This document shows, piece by piece, positions 6,027 to 6,414 of a stretch of 6,414 nucleotides of DNA; position 1 is the stretch's first letter, and each line of letters opens with the position of its first letter. The notes below the pieces were generated by a model. The model saw only the letters and a list, made by a program, of their open reading frames with translations. It was not told the DNA's origin and ran no database searches. This DNA comes from Candidatus Methanogaster sp. UBA203 (GTDB lineage: Archaea > Halobacteriota > Methanosarcinia > Methanosarcinales > Methanogasteraceae), in NCBI GenBank assembly GCA_002503595.1, contig DASC01000042.1, positions 1-6,414 on the forward strand, written 5' to 3'. Both the position numbers and the translations under genes were made by a program.

Positions 6027-6414
6027 TCACCGCGTAATCATACCTGCATCCCCGATCACCATCAGCGCATCGAGGGACGTGACCACATCATCGCCATCGA
6101 CGTCCGCCTCCTCACCCCATTCGCCGCGGGCAGCCATCCCAAGTACAATTGCAGCGTCTGCCGGTGTGACCACTCCGTCGTGGTTCAGATCGCAGCGGGG
6201 CGCTGTTACGGTTATCAGCCGGCTCACCTGGCCTGCTGCCCCCTTACCGTCTGTCACAGTCAGACTCACGACATAGTAGCCTTCCGTTGCATAAGAATGC
6301 GTTATCATCACATCTGTTCCGGTTGTTGTGTTCCCGTCTCCAAGATCTCCGAAGTTCCACCTGTATGCAACGATATTTCCTTCAGGATCAGGATCACAGG
6401 ACGCGGACGCGTTG
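6027..6414 (-). CDS. PKD- and dockerin-containing secreted protein, C-terminal part
   Basis: The gene enters from the right edge of the window; about 128 codons and the TGA stop are visible and the start is missing. The frame is open to the edge, so the GTG at 6309-6311 is an internal valine and not a start. The first 75 residues are a PKD domain, recognised by SCDPDPEGNIVAYRWNFGD, then HSYATEGYYVVSLTVTD and ITVTAP, a beta-sandwich found in archaeal surface proteins. A type I dockerin follows, with two calcium-binding loops: DLNHDGVVTPAD and DVDGDDVVTSLD, each with acidic or Asn residues at positions 1, 3, 5 and 12. Dockerins bind cohesins, so the protein is likely assembled into an extracellular complex. 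It ends directly after the dockerin, with no membrane anchor or PGF-CTERM tail in view. The upstream domains, possibly catalytic or adhesive, cannot be judged. Confidence 0.88.
   Translation of the reverse strand, partial: NASASCDPDPEGNIVAYRWNFGDLGDGNTTTGTDVMITHSYATEGYYVVSLTVTDGKGAAGQVSRLITVTAPRCDLNHDGVVTPADAAIVLGMAARGEWGEEADVDGDDVVTSLDALMVIGDAGMITR

Noticed and set aside
6027..6311. A complete small dockerin protein starting at the GTG at 6309-6311
   Set aside because: The same frame continues to the window edge and encodes the first half of a PKD domain, so that GTG is internal.

Overview
The window looks archaeal, most likely from a methanogen- or ANME-like lineage of Methanomicrobia or a related uncultivated Euryarchaeota group. 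The reasons are a short extracellular protein ending in a PGF-CTERM-type tail, PKD plus dockerin modules, a DUF234-type archaeal ATPase, TATA-like boxes about 25-30 bp before likely start codons, and mixed ATG, GTG and TTG starts. This placement is inference from gene content; nothing here fixes the genus. All five protein genes lie on the minus strand, so they are read from right to left.

Layout from high to low coordinates. (1) 6027-6414 is the C-terminal end of a secreted protein with a PKD domain followed by a C-terminal dockerin; its start lies outside the window. (2) 5550-6026 is a GC-rich gap with palindromes and hairpins and no convincing gene. (3) 4554-5549 encodes a secreted protein with a signal peptide, two copies of an Asn-X-Ser/Thr-rich module of about 90 residues, a Pro/Ala/Thr linker and a PGF-CTERM-like anchor. 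(4) 4309-4542 is a 234-bp non-coding element with inverted terminal repeats, flanked by 10-bp direct repeats. It has the architecture of a MITE and was inserted one base beyond the stop codon of gene 3. It carries a 65-bp imperfect palindrome. (5) 4141-4298 is a non-coding stretch with hairpins. (6) 2698-4104 is an AAA+ ATPase with a C-terminal PD-(D/E)XK-like nuclease domain (ATPase_2 plus DUF234), visibly AT-richer than its neighbours. (7) 1177-2559 is a COG2509-type FAD-dependent oxidoreductase with a cysteine cluster, followed after 57 nt by (8) 13-1119, a class I PLP-dependent aminotransferase with a TTG start and a good Shine-Dalgarno site.

Genes 7 and 8 probably form a metabolic operon. 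The two surface proteins are neighbours and may act together at the cell envelope, but they are separated by about 480 nt and are probably transcribed separately. The ATPase gene and the MITE-like insertion between these blocks suggest that the middle of the window is a changeable region. I found no wholly new system. The best supported unusual item is the MITE-like element with its intact target duplication and internal palindrome.
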